This document shows positions 8,514 to 17,213 of a stretch of 48,593 nucleotides of DNA, one piece after another. Position numbers and translations under genes: made by a program. The notes below the pieces were generated by a model. That model searched no databases and was not told where the DNA came from. It worked only from the letters and a program-made list of their open reading frames with translations. The DNA lies in assembly GCF_902859915.1 (NCBI RefSeq), contig NZ_CADIKK010000044.1, positions 1 to 48,593 of the forward strand, written 5' to 3'. Source of the DNA: Paraburkholderia ultramafica (GTDB lineage Bacteria > Pseudomonadota > Gammaproteobacteria > Burkholderiales > Burkholderiaceae). The first letter of the stretch is position 1. Every line of letters starts with the position of its first letter.

Positions 8514-9021
8514 GGCGCAGCAGGTGCTCGCCGTTGGTCAACGCCCAGTGAACGGTCGGCCGGCTCATGCGATCCCCGTGGCGTCCCGATTCTCCGTGAC
8601 ATAGGCAGACACGGACCGAATAACCGGATCCAGGGTGCTTTGCGAAAGCAAATGGGACTGGCTGTGCAACGGGCCGAGATAGTGCTCAGTCATGCGGCAA
8701 TGACGAGACTGTTGTCTGCGCCCGAAACGTATACTTTATCAAGGTAGATGTCGTCAGGTGGCGATGTAATCTGGAGTCAAAGCGTATAGAAAGGTTACGA
8801 AGAAACCTGTGCTAACGCTTGCCGTGTAGCTCGGTTCCAGAGCATAAGTCGTCAATTGAAGATATAATTTTCGGAAATTGAGCTGCTTCGGCGGACAGAC
8901 AGTCCGCCGGCCGTTCTCTTGCCGCAACTCTGGCATGGTTCAATTGTTCCTGCGTTGCCTCGCAATCAACGAGAAACGAGGTTGCCGGAGTGGCGCTTCA
9001 TCACGAATCAAAGGATCAGTA
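8514..9021. other. Intergenic region with possible tiny minus-strand frames
   Basis: This 508-base gap lies between the kinase and the SDR. On the minus strand a 42-codon frame (8693 to 8565) beginning MTEHYLGPLHSQSH ends in ATGA, overlapping a second frame at 8568 that begins MSRPTVHWALTNG and runs into the kinase end. Third codon positions of the first are G/C-biased, so it may be a decayed or real small gene, but no family is recognised and no ribosome binding site is clear. The rest (8700-9021) is relatively AT-rich and probably contains the SDR promoter. Confidence 0.35.
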
Positions 9022-9876
9022 ATGACTCACCTGGCATTTGCCCGTGGATCTGTCGCGGTTGTCACTGGCGGTGCTGCCGGTATCGGTCTCGCCGCTGCCA
9101 AACGGTTTGCCCAACTCGGCCTTCGTGTCTGCATCGCCGATCTGGGTGCGGAACGACTGGTTTGCGCCGCGCAAGAGATCGCCCGCGTGGCAGGCAACGG
9201 AATGGCCGACGTGATGGCGTTCGAGGCGGACGTCAGTCGCGCCGAAGACCTGCAACGGCTGGAAGCAGCGGTGAACGATCGCTTCGGTGGTACGGATGTC
9301 CTTATGAACAACGCGGGAATCCAGCCGGGGAGCGCGATGTTTGGGGCTGCCGCCAATTGGGAGCGTGTTTTCGACGTCAATCTTTGGGGCTCGATTCGCG
9401 GTACGCAGACCTTTGTGCCGGGAATGATCGCGCGTGGCCGCCCGGGGCTTGTCATCAATACCGGCTCGAAGCAAGGCATCACGACTCCGCCCGGCGATCC
9501 GGCATATAACGTCTCCAAGGCTGCGCTTAAGGCCTTCACCGAAGCACTGCAGCATGAGCTTCGCAATACACCCGACTGCCGTATCAGCGCGCATCTGCTG
9601 ATTCCGGGGTTTGTGTTCACCGAGCTCGCGGCCCGAGGTCGTACGGAGAAGCCAGCCGGTGCGTGGACGCCGGAGCAAACGGTCGATTTCATGATGGAGA
9701 GGCTGGACAGCCGCGATTTCTATATCCTGTGCCCCGACAATGACGTGCCTCGCTCGCTCGACGAGCGGCGCATCCAGTGGGCTGCGGAAGACGTTATCAA
9801 GAATCGGCCGCCTCTTTCGCGATGGCATCCGGACTATAAGGATGCATTCGACGCCTATGTCCGCCAGGCCGATTGA
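9022..9876 (+). CDS. SDR-family oxidoreductase
   Basis: A 284-aa classical short-chain dehydrogenase with cofactor motif TGGAAGIG (15-22), Asp40 at the end of beta 2 (CIADLG) favouring NAD(H), NNAG (96-99) and a catalytic Ser149/Tyr162/Lys166 set (YNVSK). The C-terminal 60 residues (WTPEQTVDFMMERLDSRDFYILCPDN) resemble SDRs annotated as alcohol or sugar dehydrogenases. The ATG at 9022 follows AAAGGATC. The SMP-30 lactonase gene follows after 51 bases on the same strand. A dehydrogenase making a lactone and a lactonase opening it form a plausible two-step sugar or alcohol oxidation, but the substrate is not defined by the sequence. Confidence 0.88.
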   Translation: MTHLAFARGSVAVVTGGAAGIGLAAAKRFAQLGLRVCIADLGAERLVCAAQEIARVAGNGMADVMAFEADVSRAEDLQRLEAAVNDRFGGTDVLMNNAGIQPGSAMFGAAANWERVFDVNLWGSIRGTQTFVPGMIARGRPGLVINTGSKQGITTPPGDPAYNVSKAALKAFTEALQHELRNTPDCRISAHLLIPGFVFTELAARGRTEKPAGAWTPEQTVDFMMERLDSRDFYILCPDNDVPRSLDERRIQWAAEDVIKNRPPLSRWHPDYKDAFDAYVRQAD

Positions 9877-9927
9877 CCAGGTGATCACGCCGACTACACG
9901 TCGAGGAAAGGTAAAGCCGAGGATCGC

Positions 9928-10863
9928 ATGTGGCAACAAAGCGAAACGTATCCTGATCCCGCTGTGGAAGTGCTGGATCAACGCTTTCTGAAATATCGCA
10001 TTACGAATGCCGCGGTGGAGCGGCTTGCGACAGGCATGCGCTTCGGTGAAGGGCCCGTCTGGTTCGGCGATGGCCGCTTTCTTCTGTGGAGCGATATCCC
10101 CAACAACCGGATCATGCGATGGGACGAGGAGACCGGCGCGGTGTCCGAGTTTCGCAAGCCGTCCGGCTTTGCCAACGGCAACACGCGCGATCGTCAGGGG
10201 CGGCTGATCACTTGCGAACACGGCAACCGCCGGGTTACACGCACCGAATACGACGGCAGCCTGACGGTCCTGATCGACCGCTTCGACGGCAAGCGCCTTA
10301 ACTCGCCGAATGACGTGGCGGTTAAAAGCGACGACAGCATCTGGTTTACCGATCCGCCTTTCGGAATTCTTGGCAATTACGAAGGCGTGAAAGGCGTGGC
10401 TGAGCTGCCGACCAATGTTTACCGGCTGGACGCGAAGTCCGGCGAGGTGGAGGTCGTTGCGGGCGACATCAACAATCCGAATGGTCTGTGTTTCTCGCCC
10501 GATGAGACCCGTCTGTATATCGTGGAGTCCGGCTCGAAGCCCCGCTGTATCAGGGTGTATGAAGTCGAGGAGGGCCGGCGTCTGGTGCACGGTCGTATCT
10601 TTGTCGACAGCGGGGATCAGGGCGCGCCGGACGGGTTCCGCTGCGACGCTGACGGGAACCTGTGGGCCGGGTGGGGTACGGGCCCCAAGCTGAATGGCGT
10701 CATGGTGTTCGCGCCGGACGGCGTGGCCATCGGCCGCATCGCGCTGCCTGAACGCTGCGCGAACCTGTGCTTTGGAGGCGCTGCGCATAACCGCCTGTTT
10801 ATGGCGGCCGGTCAGTCGCTTTACGCGCTCTACGTGGATGCGAGTGCCGCCGTCCGCACATAA
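9928..10863 (+). CDS. SMP-30/gluconolactonase-family lactonase
   Basis: The 311-aa protein has the six-bladed beta-propeller signature of the SMP-30/LRE family: EGPVWF with the first metal-binding Glu, LNSPNDVAV and NPNGLCFSPDE with metal-binding Asn residues, and PDGFRCDADGNLW with the Asp ligand. Members hydrolyse aldonolactones and related lactones using one divalent metal. No signal peptide is visible, so it is probably cytoplasmic. It follows an SDR gene by 51 bases and may open the lactone that dehydrogenase makes. A GAGGATCGC stretch precedes the ATG. Confidence 0.9.
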   Translation: MWQQSETYPDPAVEVLDQRFLKYRITNAAVERLATGMRFGEGPVWFGDGRFLLWSDIPNNRIMRWDEETGAVSEFRKPSGFANGNTRDRQGRLITCEHGNRRVTRTEYDGSLTVLIDRFDGKRLNSPNDVAVKSDDSIWFTDPPFGILGNYEGVKGVAELPTNVYRLDAKSGEVEVVAGDINNPNGLCFSPDETRLYIVESGSKPRCIRVYEVEEGRRLVHGRIFVDSGDQGAPDGFRCDADGNLWAGWGTGPKLNGVMVFAPDGVAIGRIALPERCANLCFGGAAHNRLFMAAGQSLYALYVDASAAVRT

Positions 10864-11210
10864 GGCTCCGTCAGGCTTGCGCCGTGCACGTCGCGGCTGA
10901 TCTTTTCAGCAAGAGGCGCGCTGGCAGTGACGAGTGTTTCGGCAACGGCAACGCGCCGGCTGATGATGGATTCATCGGTAAGTCGGTTGGCTCATAAACG
11001 GTCGCAATCGTCTCCATGAGGCAAACCAATTTCACCAACCGCGTGTGCCTCGACACAATGCTATATCTCGTCACGAGAAACGTTGGGGTGCGCGCTTCGC
11101 TGGCGCATCGCGTACGGCGCTACGCGGCGACCAGAGGGCCGCGATGGTCTGCTGCTGGCCGCCTGCGTCGTTGGAACAAATAGAGAACCTCGCACAAAAA
11201 GGTGAACCAC
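10864..11210. other. Intergenic region before chemoreceptor
   Basis: A 347-base gap. On the minus strand about 45 codons (10992-10857) read ANRLTDESIISRRVAVAE and on with G/C-rich third positions, which could be a scrap of a lost gene, but no family is certain. The remainder should contain the chemoreceptor promoter; no boxes were assigned. Confidence 0.3.
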
Positions 11211-12872
11211 ATGAGGACTACCGCTGATTTGCGCGTCCAGACACAGTTAATTGCCGGATTCGGCGTCGTCCTGTTCGCCCTCGTTGCACTGGCCGTCATC
11301 GCGATCACACGCGTTGAGTCCGTGCGGCAACGACTCGATCAGATCATCGATGTGAACGGCGTCAAGGAACGCTATGCCATCAACTTCCGCGGCAGCGTTC
11401 ATGACCGGGCGATCGCGGTGCGCGATGTCACCCTCGTATCGCATGATGAGTTACCGGCTGTCGTCGCGCACATCCGGAAACTCGCGGCGGATTACGACGA
11501 CGCGGCGAAGCCGCTGGCAGCCATCTATGCGCAGCGTGCCGACATCGCGCCCGCCGAACGCGCCATCTATTCGCGCGTCAACGATGCGAGCAACAAAGCC
11601 GCGCCGCTGATCGACGAGGTCATCGCACGGCAAGCCGCCGGTGACACCGAAGGGGCACGTGCGTTGTTGCTTCAACAGGCGCGGCCTGCTCTGGTCGAGT
11701 GGCTCGCGTCAATCAACGAGTTGATTGACTTTCAGGAGGCGCTGGACCGGCAGGGCGGCGCACAGGCGCGCCAGATCAGTACCGATTTCCGGTTAATGAT
11801 GATCGCGCTCACTGCGCTTGCCTGCGTGGTCGGATCTGGCGTCGCGATGCTTGTCGTTCGCAACATCGGCCGGTCGCTCGGTGCCGACCCGCGCGAACTG
11901 ATCACGTTCGCCGATACGATCCGGCGGGGCGATCTTTCGCAGCGCGCCGAGCTGCGTGCCGGCGATACGGATAGCGTCATGGCGACTGTCGTGCGCATGA
12001 GGGAAGCGCTCGCGGACATTGTGGGTCAGGTACGCGACGGGGCCAACGCAGTGGCGGGCATGAGTCACGAAATTGCCGCTGGCAATGCCGATCTTGGCGC
12101 GCGCACCGAGCTTCAGGCGAGCGCGCTTCAGCAGGCCACGGGAGCACTCCAGGAGTTCGATGCGAGTGTGGCTGCGAATGCTACGAATGCGGGGCACGCG
12201 GATGAGCTTGCCAAGCGGGCGTCGGCAACCGCCGGCGAGGGCGGGATGGTGGTCGGCCGGGTCGTGGAGACCATGCGTGGGATAAGCGCATCGTCGGCAC
12301 GCATCGCTGAAATCATATCGGTGATCGACGCAATTGCCTTCCAGACCAACATCCTCGCACTGAATGCGGCTGTCGAGGCTGCCCGTGCGGGTAGCCAGGG
12401 GCGCGGTTTCGCGGTGGTGGCCGGCGAGGTCAGGGTACTCGCGCAACGTAGCGCCGAAGCGGCGAAGGAGGTCAGGCAACTGATCGTGGCGAGCGACGCC
12501 CGTGTAAAAGACGGCTCCGCCCAGGTCGATGCCGCGGGCTCGACGATCTCCGCAGTGGTGGATTCGTCGGCACGGGTCACCGGCATCATGAGCGAAATCC
12601 ACGACGCGTGTCAGCAGCAAACGCTTCAGATCGGCGAAGTCCGCGAGATGATCGCGGGACTGGAGCATGGCACTCAACAGAACGTCGCGCTTGTGCTGCA
12701 ATCGGGCGCCGCCGTGGACGCCTTGAACCGGCAGGCACAAAACCTGTTGCGTTCGGTCAATCTTTTTTCTGTCGGTGCCGAACGCGATGCGCAGCAGCCA
12801 TCGCTGAGCGCACCGGCATCCGACGCAATTGCGCGTAAGCCGGCGACTTCGTTGACCAGCAGCTACGCCTGA
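11211..12872 (+). CDS. Methyl-accepting chemotaxis protein
   Basis: The 553-aa transmembrane chemoreceptor has a first helix near residues 12-34 (LIAGFGVVLFALVALAV), a four-helix-bundle periplasmic sensor and a second helix near 195-217 (MMIALTALACVVGSG). A HAMP segment and a signalling domain follow, with the hairpin tip IAFQTNILALNAAVEAARAG and the stretch GRGFAVVAGEVRVLAQRSA. It relays ligand binding to CheA/CheW. The C-terminus ends without a CheR-tethering pentapeptide. The ATG at 11211 is chosen over a GTG at 11202 because AAAAAGGTG (11195-11203) lies at proper spacing only for the ATG. There are no che genes nearby. The ligand is unknown. Confidence 0.92.
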   Translation: MRTTADLRVQTQLIAGFGVVLFALVALAVIAITRVESVRQRLDQIIDVNGVKERYAINFRGSVHDRAIAVRDVTLVSHDELPAVVAHIRKLAADYDDAAKPLAAIYAQRADIAPAERAIYSRVNDASNKAAPLIDEVIARQAAGDTEGARALLLQQARPALVEWLASINELIDFQEALDRQGGAQARQISTDFRLMMIALTALACVVGSGVAMLVVRNIGRSLGADPRELITFADTIRRGDLSQRAELRAGDTDSVMATVVRMREALADIVGQVRDGANAVAGMSHEIAAGNADLGARTELQASALQQATGALQEFDASVAANATNAGHADELAKRASATAGEGGMVVGRVVETMRGISASSARIAEIISVIDAIAFQTNILALNAAVEAARAGSQGRGFAVVAGEVRVLAQRSAEAAKEVRQLIVASDARVKDGSAQVDAAGSTISAVVDSSARVTGIMSEIHDACQQQTLQIGEVREMIAGLEHGTQQNVALVLQSGAAVDALNRQAQNLLRSVNLFSVGAERDAQQPSLSAPASDAIARKPATSLTSSYA

Positions 12873-12937
12873 GCGCATTGCGGGGTTGCGCGAATCTGAA
12901 TTTCAATCCACGTCGACCGCGCCACGGGCGTGACGCG

Positions 12938-13160
12938 GCCAGCACAGTCAACGAGAAGCAGGTGCAATCGCAGGCGACCAACATGGTGTTTGCGCAGTTT
13001 CCGCAGGAACATTGCGCGCCGCTCGAGGCGTGGCTCAGCGAGCGGGGCAAGCATCACCCAGATGCTGTACGCGTCGCGTTTTGTGACGCATATGGACGTA
13101 TCGCGCGCGGACATCGACACATTTCTGCTGGCTGTGAAGGCGTACTTCGCGCGTAGCTGA
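12938..13160 (+). pseudogene. Frameshifted C-terminal fragment of L-threonine aldolase
   Basis: Two frames together give the tail of a low-specificity threonine aldolase. The first reads QATNMVFAQFPQEHCAPLEA to about 13050. The second continues MLYASRFVTHMDVSRADIDT to the stop at 13158-13160. Those phrases match the family's C-terminal small domain (TNMVF, RFVTH/D, D-x-D-T-F). A frame change near 13050-13065 is needed to join them, and the PLP-binding N-terminal two thirds are absent, so it is nonfunctional. It lies between the chemoreceptor and the GntR gene, suggesting a deletion joined the chemoreceptor to an older locus. The assignment rests on motif memory rather than a search. Confidence 0.6.
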
Positions 13161-13193
13161 CGCTGGCCAGATACCGGGTTTTTTCGTTCCCTG

Positions 13194-13224
13194 TTGACAT
13201 GGCGTGTTCGGGTCGGACAATAAT
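13194..13224 (+). promoter_or_regulatory. Sigma-70-type promoter of the GntR gene
   Basis: A perfect -35 TTGACA at 13194-13199 is followed after 19 bases by AATAAT (13219-13224, five of six matches). A GACAAT at 16-base spacing is an alternative. Predicted start of transcription is near 13230, upstream of the chosen GTG at 13261 and downstream of a TTG at 13204. This argues against the longer protein. Confidence 0.55.
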
Positions 13225-13260
13225 CTCAGCCCCAGAACTCTCCAAGCTCAGGTTCCACGC

Positions 13261-14007
13261 GTGAACGATATAACCGGCATTTCACCCTCGCGGGCTGATC
13301 ACGTCTATTTCAGCGTACGCGACGATATCTTCGAGATGCGACTGCTGCCCGGCGACCGCGTGACGGAAGGCAGTATCGCCGAGCGCTTCGGCGTGTCCCG
13401 CACACCCGCGCGCGAAGCCTTGCAGCGCCTGCAAAGCGATGGTCTGATGCGCGGTTATGTGCGCGGCGGCTGGGAAGTGGTGCCGGTCGATTTCAAGCGC
13501 TTCGAAGACCTGTACGAGATGCGCAAGCTGATTGAAACCTTTGCGGTCTCGAAGCTCGCGAGTGCTGCAGAAGACGTCTCCGGGAGCGTCGTGCGAATGC
13601 TCGATCAGCTCGAACAAATCTGGAAGATCCCGCGTGCCTGTCGCCGGCGCGACGGCCGCGAAATGGTCGCGCTCGACGAAGCATTTCATCACGCCCTCGT
13701 GCGGGCCGTCGATAACGCCGAACTGACCGACGCGATGCAGCGCGTGACCGATCGCATCCGGGTCGTGCGGCGCCTCGATCTCGTGTACGGCAACTGCATC
13801 GACGAGACGTACGACGAACATGTGGCGATTCTCGATGCGATCCGCCATCGCGAAACGGATCGTAGCGTTGCATTGATCGCGCGCCATATCGAGGGCAGCC
13901 GCGCGGAAGTGCGTACCTTGACGGAGGAGCGCCTGCAACGCGCACGCACCGCAATGGGGCCGAACAGCGTCCCGTATGCACCACCCCGGTTGCGTGGCAC
14001 CAAGTAG
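13261..14007 (+). CDS. GntR-family regulator, FCD subfamily
   Basis: The 248-aa protein combines an N-terminal GntR winged helix (about residues 12-75; VTEGSIAERFGVSRTPAREA and the beta-wing GLMRGYVRGGWEV) with an all-helical FCD effector domain. That domain keeps the metal-binding pattern Asp/His in LDEAFHHALV, His in DEHVAIL and His in IARHIEGS. FCD regulators usually repress genes for organic-acid or sugar-acid use and are released by the substrate. The GTG start at 13261 fits the upstream promoter. The amidohydrolase and MFS genes follow on the same strand, and a TGTATACA palindrome before the amidohydrolase is a good candidate operator. Confidence 0.9.
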   Translation: MNDITGISPSRADHVYFSVRDDIFEMRLLPGDRVTEGSIAERFGVSRTPAREALQRLQSDGLMRGYVRGGWEVVPVDFKRFEDLYEMRKLIETFAVSKLASAAEDVSGSVVRMLDQLEQIWKIPRACRRRDGREMVALDEAFHHALVRAVDNAELTDAMQRVTDRIRVVRRLDLVYGNCIDETYDEHVAILDAIRHRETDRSVALIARHIEGSRAEVRTLTEERLQRARTAMGPNSVPYAPPRLRGTK

Positions 14008-14105
14008 TGACACCGCCGCATGGGCCGCCTCGCACAAAATCCAGATACAGCGCGCATGAGCCGGTGACTCGCGTCCTGGCACACTTCTCGCGTAACAGAT
14101 GGGTA

Positions 14106-14113
14106 TGTATACA
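14106..14113. promoter_or_regulatory. Candidate GntR operator TGTATACA
   Basis: An 8-bp perfect palindrome lies 21 bases before the amidohydrolase ATG at 14135. FCD-type GntR proteins commonly bind short palindromes with a GT-N-AC or GTATAC core, so it is a natural site for the regulator encoded immediately upstream. Only one copy was seen here. Confidence 0.4.
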
Positions 14114-14134
14114 AGCAAAAAACTCCCATCAAAT

Positions 14135-15745
14135 ATGTCATCTGGTTTTCTGAATCCGCTGCGCGCCACGCGCGGTATGGCCGTCGCGCCCCACGCACTT
14201 GCAGCGCAAAGCGCGTTGGCGATCATGCGCGACGGCGGCAATGCTGTCGAAGCCATGATTGCCGCTGCCGCGACCATCGCCGTCGTCTATCCGCACATGA
14301 ACAGCATTGGCGGCGACGGCTTCTGGCTGATCTCGCGTCCTGGTGCCGAGCCGGTCGGAATCGAGGCATGCGGCGCGGCCGCACTTGCCGCCACGATCGA
14401 CGCGTACCGCTCGCGCGGACATGCGGCGATTCCGACGCGCGGCCCGCTTGCTGCGAACACCGTCGCGGGCACCGTGTCCGGTTGGCAACTCGCGCACCGC
14501 TGGTCGCATGACGTGCTTGGCGGCAGGCTGCCCGTCAAGCGGCTGCTCGAAGACGCCATTCACTACGCGAAGTCCGGCGTGCCCGTCACGCGCAGCCAGG
14601 CGCGATGTGTCGACAGCCGACGTGCCGAACTGAGTCCGATCGACGGTTTCGCGGATACCTTTCTGCATGACGGCCGCGCGCCTGCAACGGGCGAGCGCTT
14701 CGTCGCACCGCGTCTCGCCGCGGCGCTGGAGCACCTCGCCGAAGCGGGTCTCGACGACTTTTATCGCGGCGATCTCGCGCGCAGCATCGCGAGCGATCTT
14801 CAATCCGCCGGTTCGCTGCTTGCGCTCGGCGATCTCGAACGGCACGAGGCACGCTTGCGCAAGCCGCTCACGCTGCAACACTCGCTCGGCACGCTTTACA
14901 ACATGCCGCCGCCGACACAGGGCCTCGTGTCGCTGCTGATTCTCGGCATTCTCGACCGCGTGCTGACGAAGGACATGGATCCGCTCGGACCCGAGTTCGT
15001 TCATGCATGCGTCGAGGCAACCAAGCTGGCTTTCGCCATTCGCGACGCGTACGTGACCGATCCCGATCACATGACGGTCGACCCCGCCACGCTGCTCGAA
15101 CCGGCTGCGCTCGACGCGATGGCCGCGCGCGTATCGCCGACGCGAGCCGCGCCCTGGGGCGCCGGTCGTGGACCCGGCGACACCGTCTGGCTGGGCGTCA
15201 CGGATAGCGACGGCGTGGCGGTGAGTTTCATCCAGAGCATTTATCACGAGTTCGGCAGCGGCATCGTCCTGCCGGGCTCGGGCATCAACTGGCAGAACCG
15301 TGGCTGCAGTTTCTCACTCGACGAGCACGCGCTCAATCCGCTGATGCCGCGGCGCAGGCCGTTTCACACGCTCAATCCGGCGCTGGCGCGCTTTGCCGAT
15401 GGCCGCACGATGGTGTACGGCAACATGGGCGGAGACGGTCAACCGCAATCGCAAAGCGCGGTGTTTTCACGCATCGCGAACTTCGGCTGGAATCCACAGG
15501 CGGCAATCGACGCGCCTCGCTGGCTGCTCGGCCGCACATGGGGACAGTCGACCGACACGCTCAAGCTCGAACCACGCTTCGCCGCGGACACGGCAGCGGC
15601 ACTCACCGCACTCGGCCACGAGGTCGAGATGATGGCGCCTTACGATGAAGCGATGGGGCATGCGGGTGCAATCGTTCGGCATCCCGATGGATCGATTGAA
15701 GCGGGCTACGACCCGCGTAGTGACGGGGCCGCTGCGGGCTGGTAG
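14135..15745 (+). CDS. Gamma-glutamyltransferase-fold amidohydrolase (possible oxamate amidohydrolase)
   Basis: The 536-aa protein is an N-terminal-nucleophile hydrolase of the gamma-glutamyltransferase family. Self-cleavage should occur before Thr350 in PGDTVWLGVTDSDG, giving large and small subunits. NPLRATRGMAVAPH at the N-terminus and GNMGGDGQPQSQ near the C-terminus are family hallmarks. There is no signal peptide, unlike periplasmic glutathione-processing enzymes, so it is likely cytoplasmic. This fits the HpxW-like branch that hydrolyses oxamate, but acylase-type activities are also possible. The adjacent OFA-family carrier favours a small dicarboxylate or its amide. Frames extend to an ATG at 14099, but the family N-terminus begins just after the ATG at 14135, and the longer form would place the TGTATACA site inside the gene. 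Neither start has a strong ribosome binding site. Confidence 0.85.
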   Translation: MSSGFLNPLRATRGMAVAPHALAAQSALAIMRDGGNAVEAMIAAAATIAVVYPHMNSIGGDGFWLISRPGAEPVGIEACGAAALAATIDAYRSRGHAAIPTRGPLAANTVAGTVSGWQLAHRWSHDVLGGRLPVKRLLEDAIHYAKSGVPVTRSQARCVDSRRAELSPIDGFADTFLHDGRAPATGERFVAPRLAAALEHLAEAGLDDFYRGDLARSIASDLQSAGSLLALGDLERHEARLRKPLTLQHSLGTLYNMPPPTQGLVSLLILGILDRVLTKDMDPLGPEFVHACVEATKLAFAIRDAYVTDPDHMTVDPATLLEPAALDAMAARVSPTRAAPWGAGRGPGDTVWLGVTDSDGVAVSFIQSIYHEFGSGIVLPGSGINWQNRGCSFSLDEHALNPLMPRRRPFHTLNPALARFADGRTMVYGNMGGDGQPQSQSAVFSRIANFGWNPQAAIDAPRWLLGRTWGQSTDTLKLEPRFAADTAAALTALGHEVEMMAPYDEAMGHAGAIVRHPDGSIEAGYDPRSDGAAAGW

Positions 15746-15856
15746 ACACCGCGCGCTTTTTCCCAAACGAATCGCAGTTCCGGCCTTTGAGGCCCGGAGG
15801 GCGCTGCACGTCTTGCGCATGCCGGCTGGCATGCGCGCTGGAAACGGAGAAACACC

Positions 15857-17146
15857 ATGAACACACGCTCGCAACCAATGACGCCGGCTATCGGGAATGT
15901 CTCGACGTCCACCACGCATAACCGCTGGATTCAACTTGGGCTGGGTCTCGTCTGCATGATGGCGATCTCGAGTCCGCAGTACGTCTGGACGTTGATGACC
16001 AAACCGCTCGCCGCGAAACTGGGCATCGCGATGCCTGAACTGCAGGTGACGTTCTCGCTGCTGATCATTCTGCAGACATTTTTTTCGCCGTTTCAAGGCA
16101 AGCTGATCGACCGCTTCGGTCCGCGTATGCTGATTTCGATCGGCACGGTGATGTCCGGCCTGAGCTGGGTGTTCGCATCGCAAGTACAGAGTGTGCCGAT
16201 GCTCTATCTGACCTATGGCGTGATCGGCGGCCTCGGCACGGGCATCGTGTATGTCGGCGTCGTCGGGCTGATGGTGCGCTGGTTTCCCGCGCAGCGCGGC
16301 TTCGCGGCGGGCGCTGTCGCCGCGGGCTATGGCATGGGCGCGATCGTCACGACGTTTCCGATCGCGTCGTCGCTGCAAGCGCGCGGTGTCGAAGCAACGC
16401 TGTGGATGTTCGGCATCGCGTTCGCGGTTGTCGGGCTGCTGGCATCGCAGGGCTTGCGTGTGCCGCCCGCGCACGATGACGCCGGCGCGAATGTGAATGA
16501 CGCGGGTTCGGCAGTGGCGAATCTGCGCCCGTCGCAGACGCTCAGGACGCCGATCTTCTGGCTGATGTTCGCGATGATGGCGATGATGTCGACCTCCGGC
16601 CTGATGGTCACGTCGCAAATGGCTACCTTCGCCGCCGATTTCGGCGTGACCAAAGTGCTCGTGTTCGGCATGGCGGCGCTTCCGCTTGCGCTGACGATCG
16701 ACCGTTTCACGAACGGGCTCACGCGGCCGCTTTTCGGCCTGGTGTCCGACCGGTTCGGCCGGGAAAACACGATGTTCTTCGCGTTCGCGCTGGAAGGCGT
16801 TGCGATGACACTGTGGCTGTTCACACGCGATAACGCGGTGCTGTTCGTGTTGCTCTCCGGCGTGGTGTTCTTCGGTTGGGGCGAAATCTTCTCGCTGTTC
16901 CCGTCGACGCTGACGGACACGTTCGGCACGCGGCACGCTACGGAAAACTATGGCTGGCTCTACATTTCGCAGGGGATCGGTTCGATCCTGGGCGGCCCGC
17001 TCGCGGCGCTGATGCACCAGCACGCGGGTAGCTGGTTGCCGGTGTTCGGCGCTGCGATCACGCTCGACATCGTGACCGCATTGCTCGCGATCGCAGTGCT
17101 CAAGCCGATGCGCCGCCGTTTTCTCGCCGCACCGCGCCGCGTTTGA
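15857..17146 (+). CDS. MFS transporter, oxalate:formate antiporter (OFA)-like family
   Basis: The 429-aa protein has twelve predicted membrane helices and OFA-style features: PQYVWTLMTKPLAAKLG in helix 1, QTFFSPFQGKLIDRFGPR in the loop after helix 2, and YGVIGGLGTGIVYVG in helix 4. The second-half loop contains GLVSDRFGREN. Members exchange or import small carboxylates such as oxalate and formate. CGGAGAAACACC provides a good ribosome binding site before 15857. Together with the GntR regulator and the amidohydrolase this forms a three-gene uptake-and-hydrolysis unit; the gap to the amidohydrolase is 111 bases. Substrate assignment is inference from family and context. Confidence 0.88.
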   Translation: MNTRSQPMTPAIGNVSTSTTHNRWIQLGLGLVCMMAISSPQYVWTLMTKPLAAKLGIAMPELQVTFSLLIILQTFFSPFQGKLIDRFGPRMLISIGTVMSGLSWVFASQVQSVPMLYLTYGVIGGLGTGIVYVGVVGLMVRWFPAQRGFAAGAVAAGYGMGAIVTTFPIASSLQARGVEATLWMFGIAFAVVGLLASQGLRVPPAHDDAGANVNDAGSAVANLRPSQTLRTPIFWLMFAMMAMMSTSGLMVTSQMATFAADFGVTKVLVFGMAALPLALTIDRFTNGLTRPLFGLVSDRFGRENTMFFAFALEGVAMTLWLFTRDNAVLFVLLSGVVFFGWGEIFSLFPSTLTDTFGTRHATENYGWLYISQGIGSILGGPLAALMHQHAGSWLPVFGAAITLDIVTALLAIAVLKPMRRRFLAAPRRV

Positions 17147-17192
17147 CGAGGAGCGGCCCCTTGTCTCTTGCGTGATCTTATTGTCATTGAGC

Positions 17193-17213
17193 GCACGCCC
17201 TTCATGGGCGTGC
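17193..17213 (+). terminator. Hairpin after the MFS gene
   Basis: GCACGCCC (17193-17200) and GGGCGTGC (17206-17213) form a perfect 8-bp stem with a 5-base loop 47 bases after the MFS stop. No T-run follows, so termination efficiency is uncertain. Confidence 0.5.

Noticed and set aside
9016..10788. 590-codon minus-strand frame across the SDR and lactonase genes
   Set aside because: It is antisense to two genes with clear catalytic motifs, and its own sequence has no family features.
11793..12878. 361-codon minus-strand frame opposite the chemoreceptor
   Set aside because: Shadow of the chemoreceptor signalling domain in GC-rich DNA.
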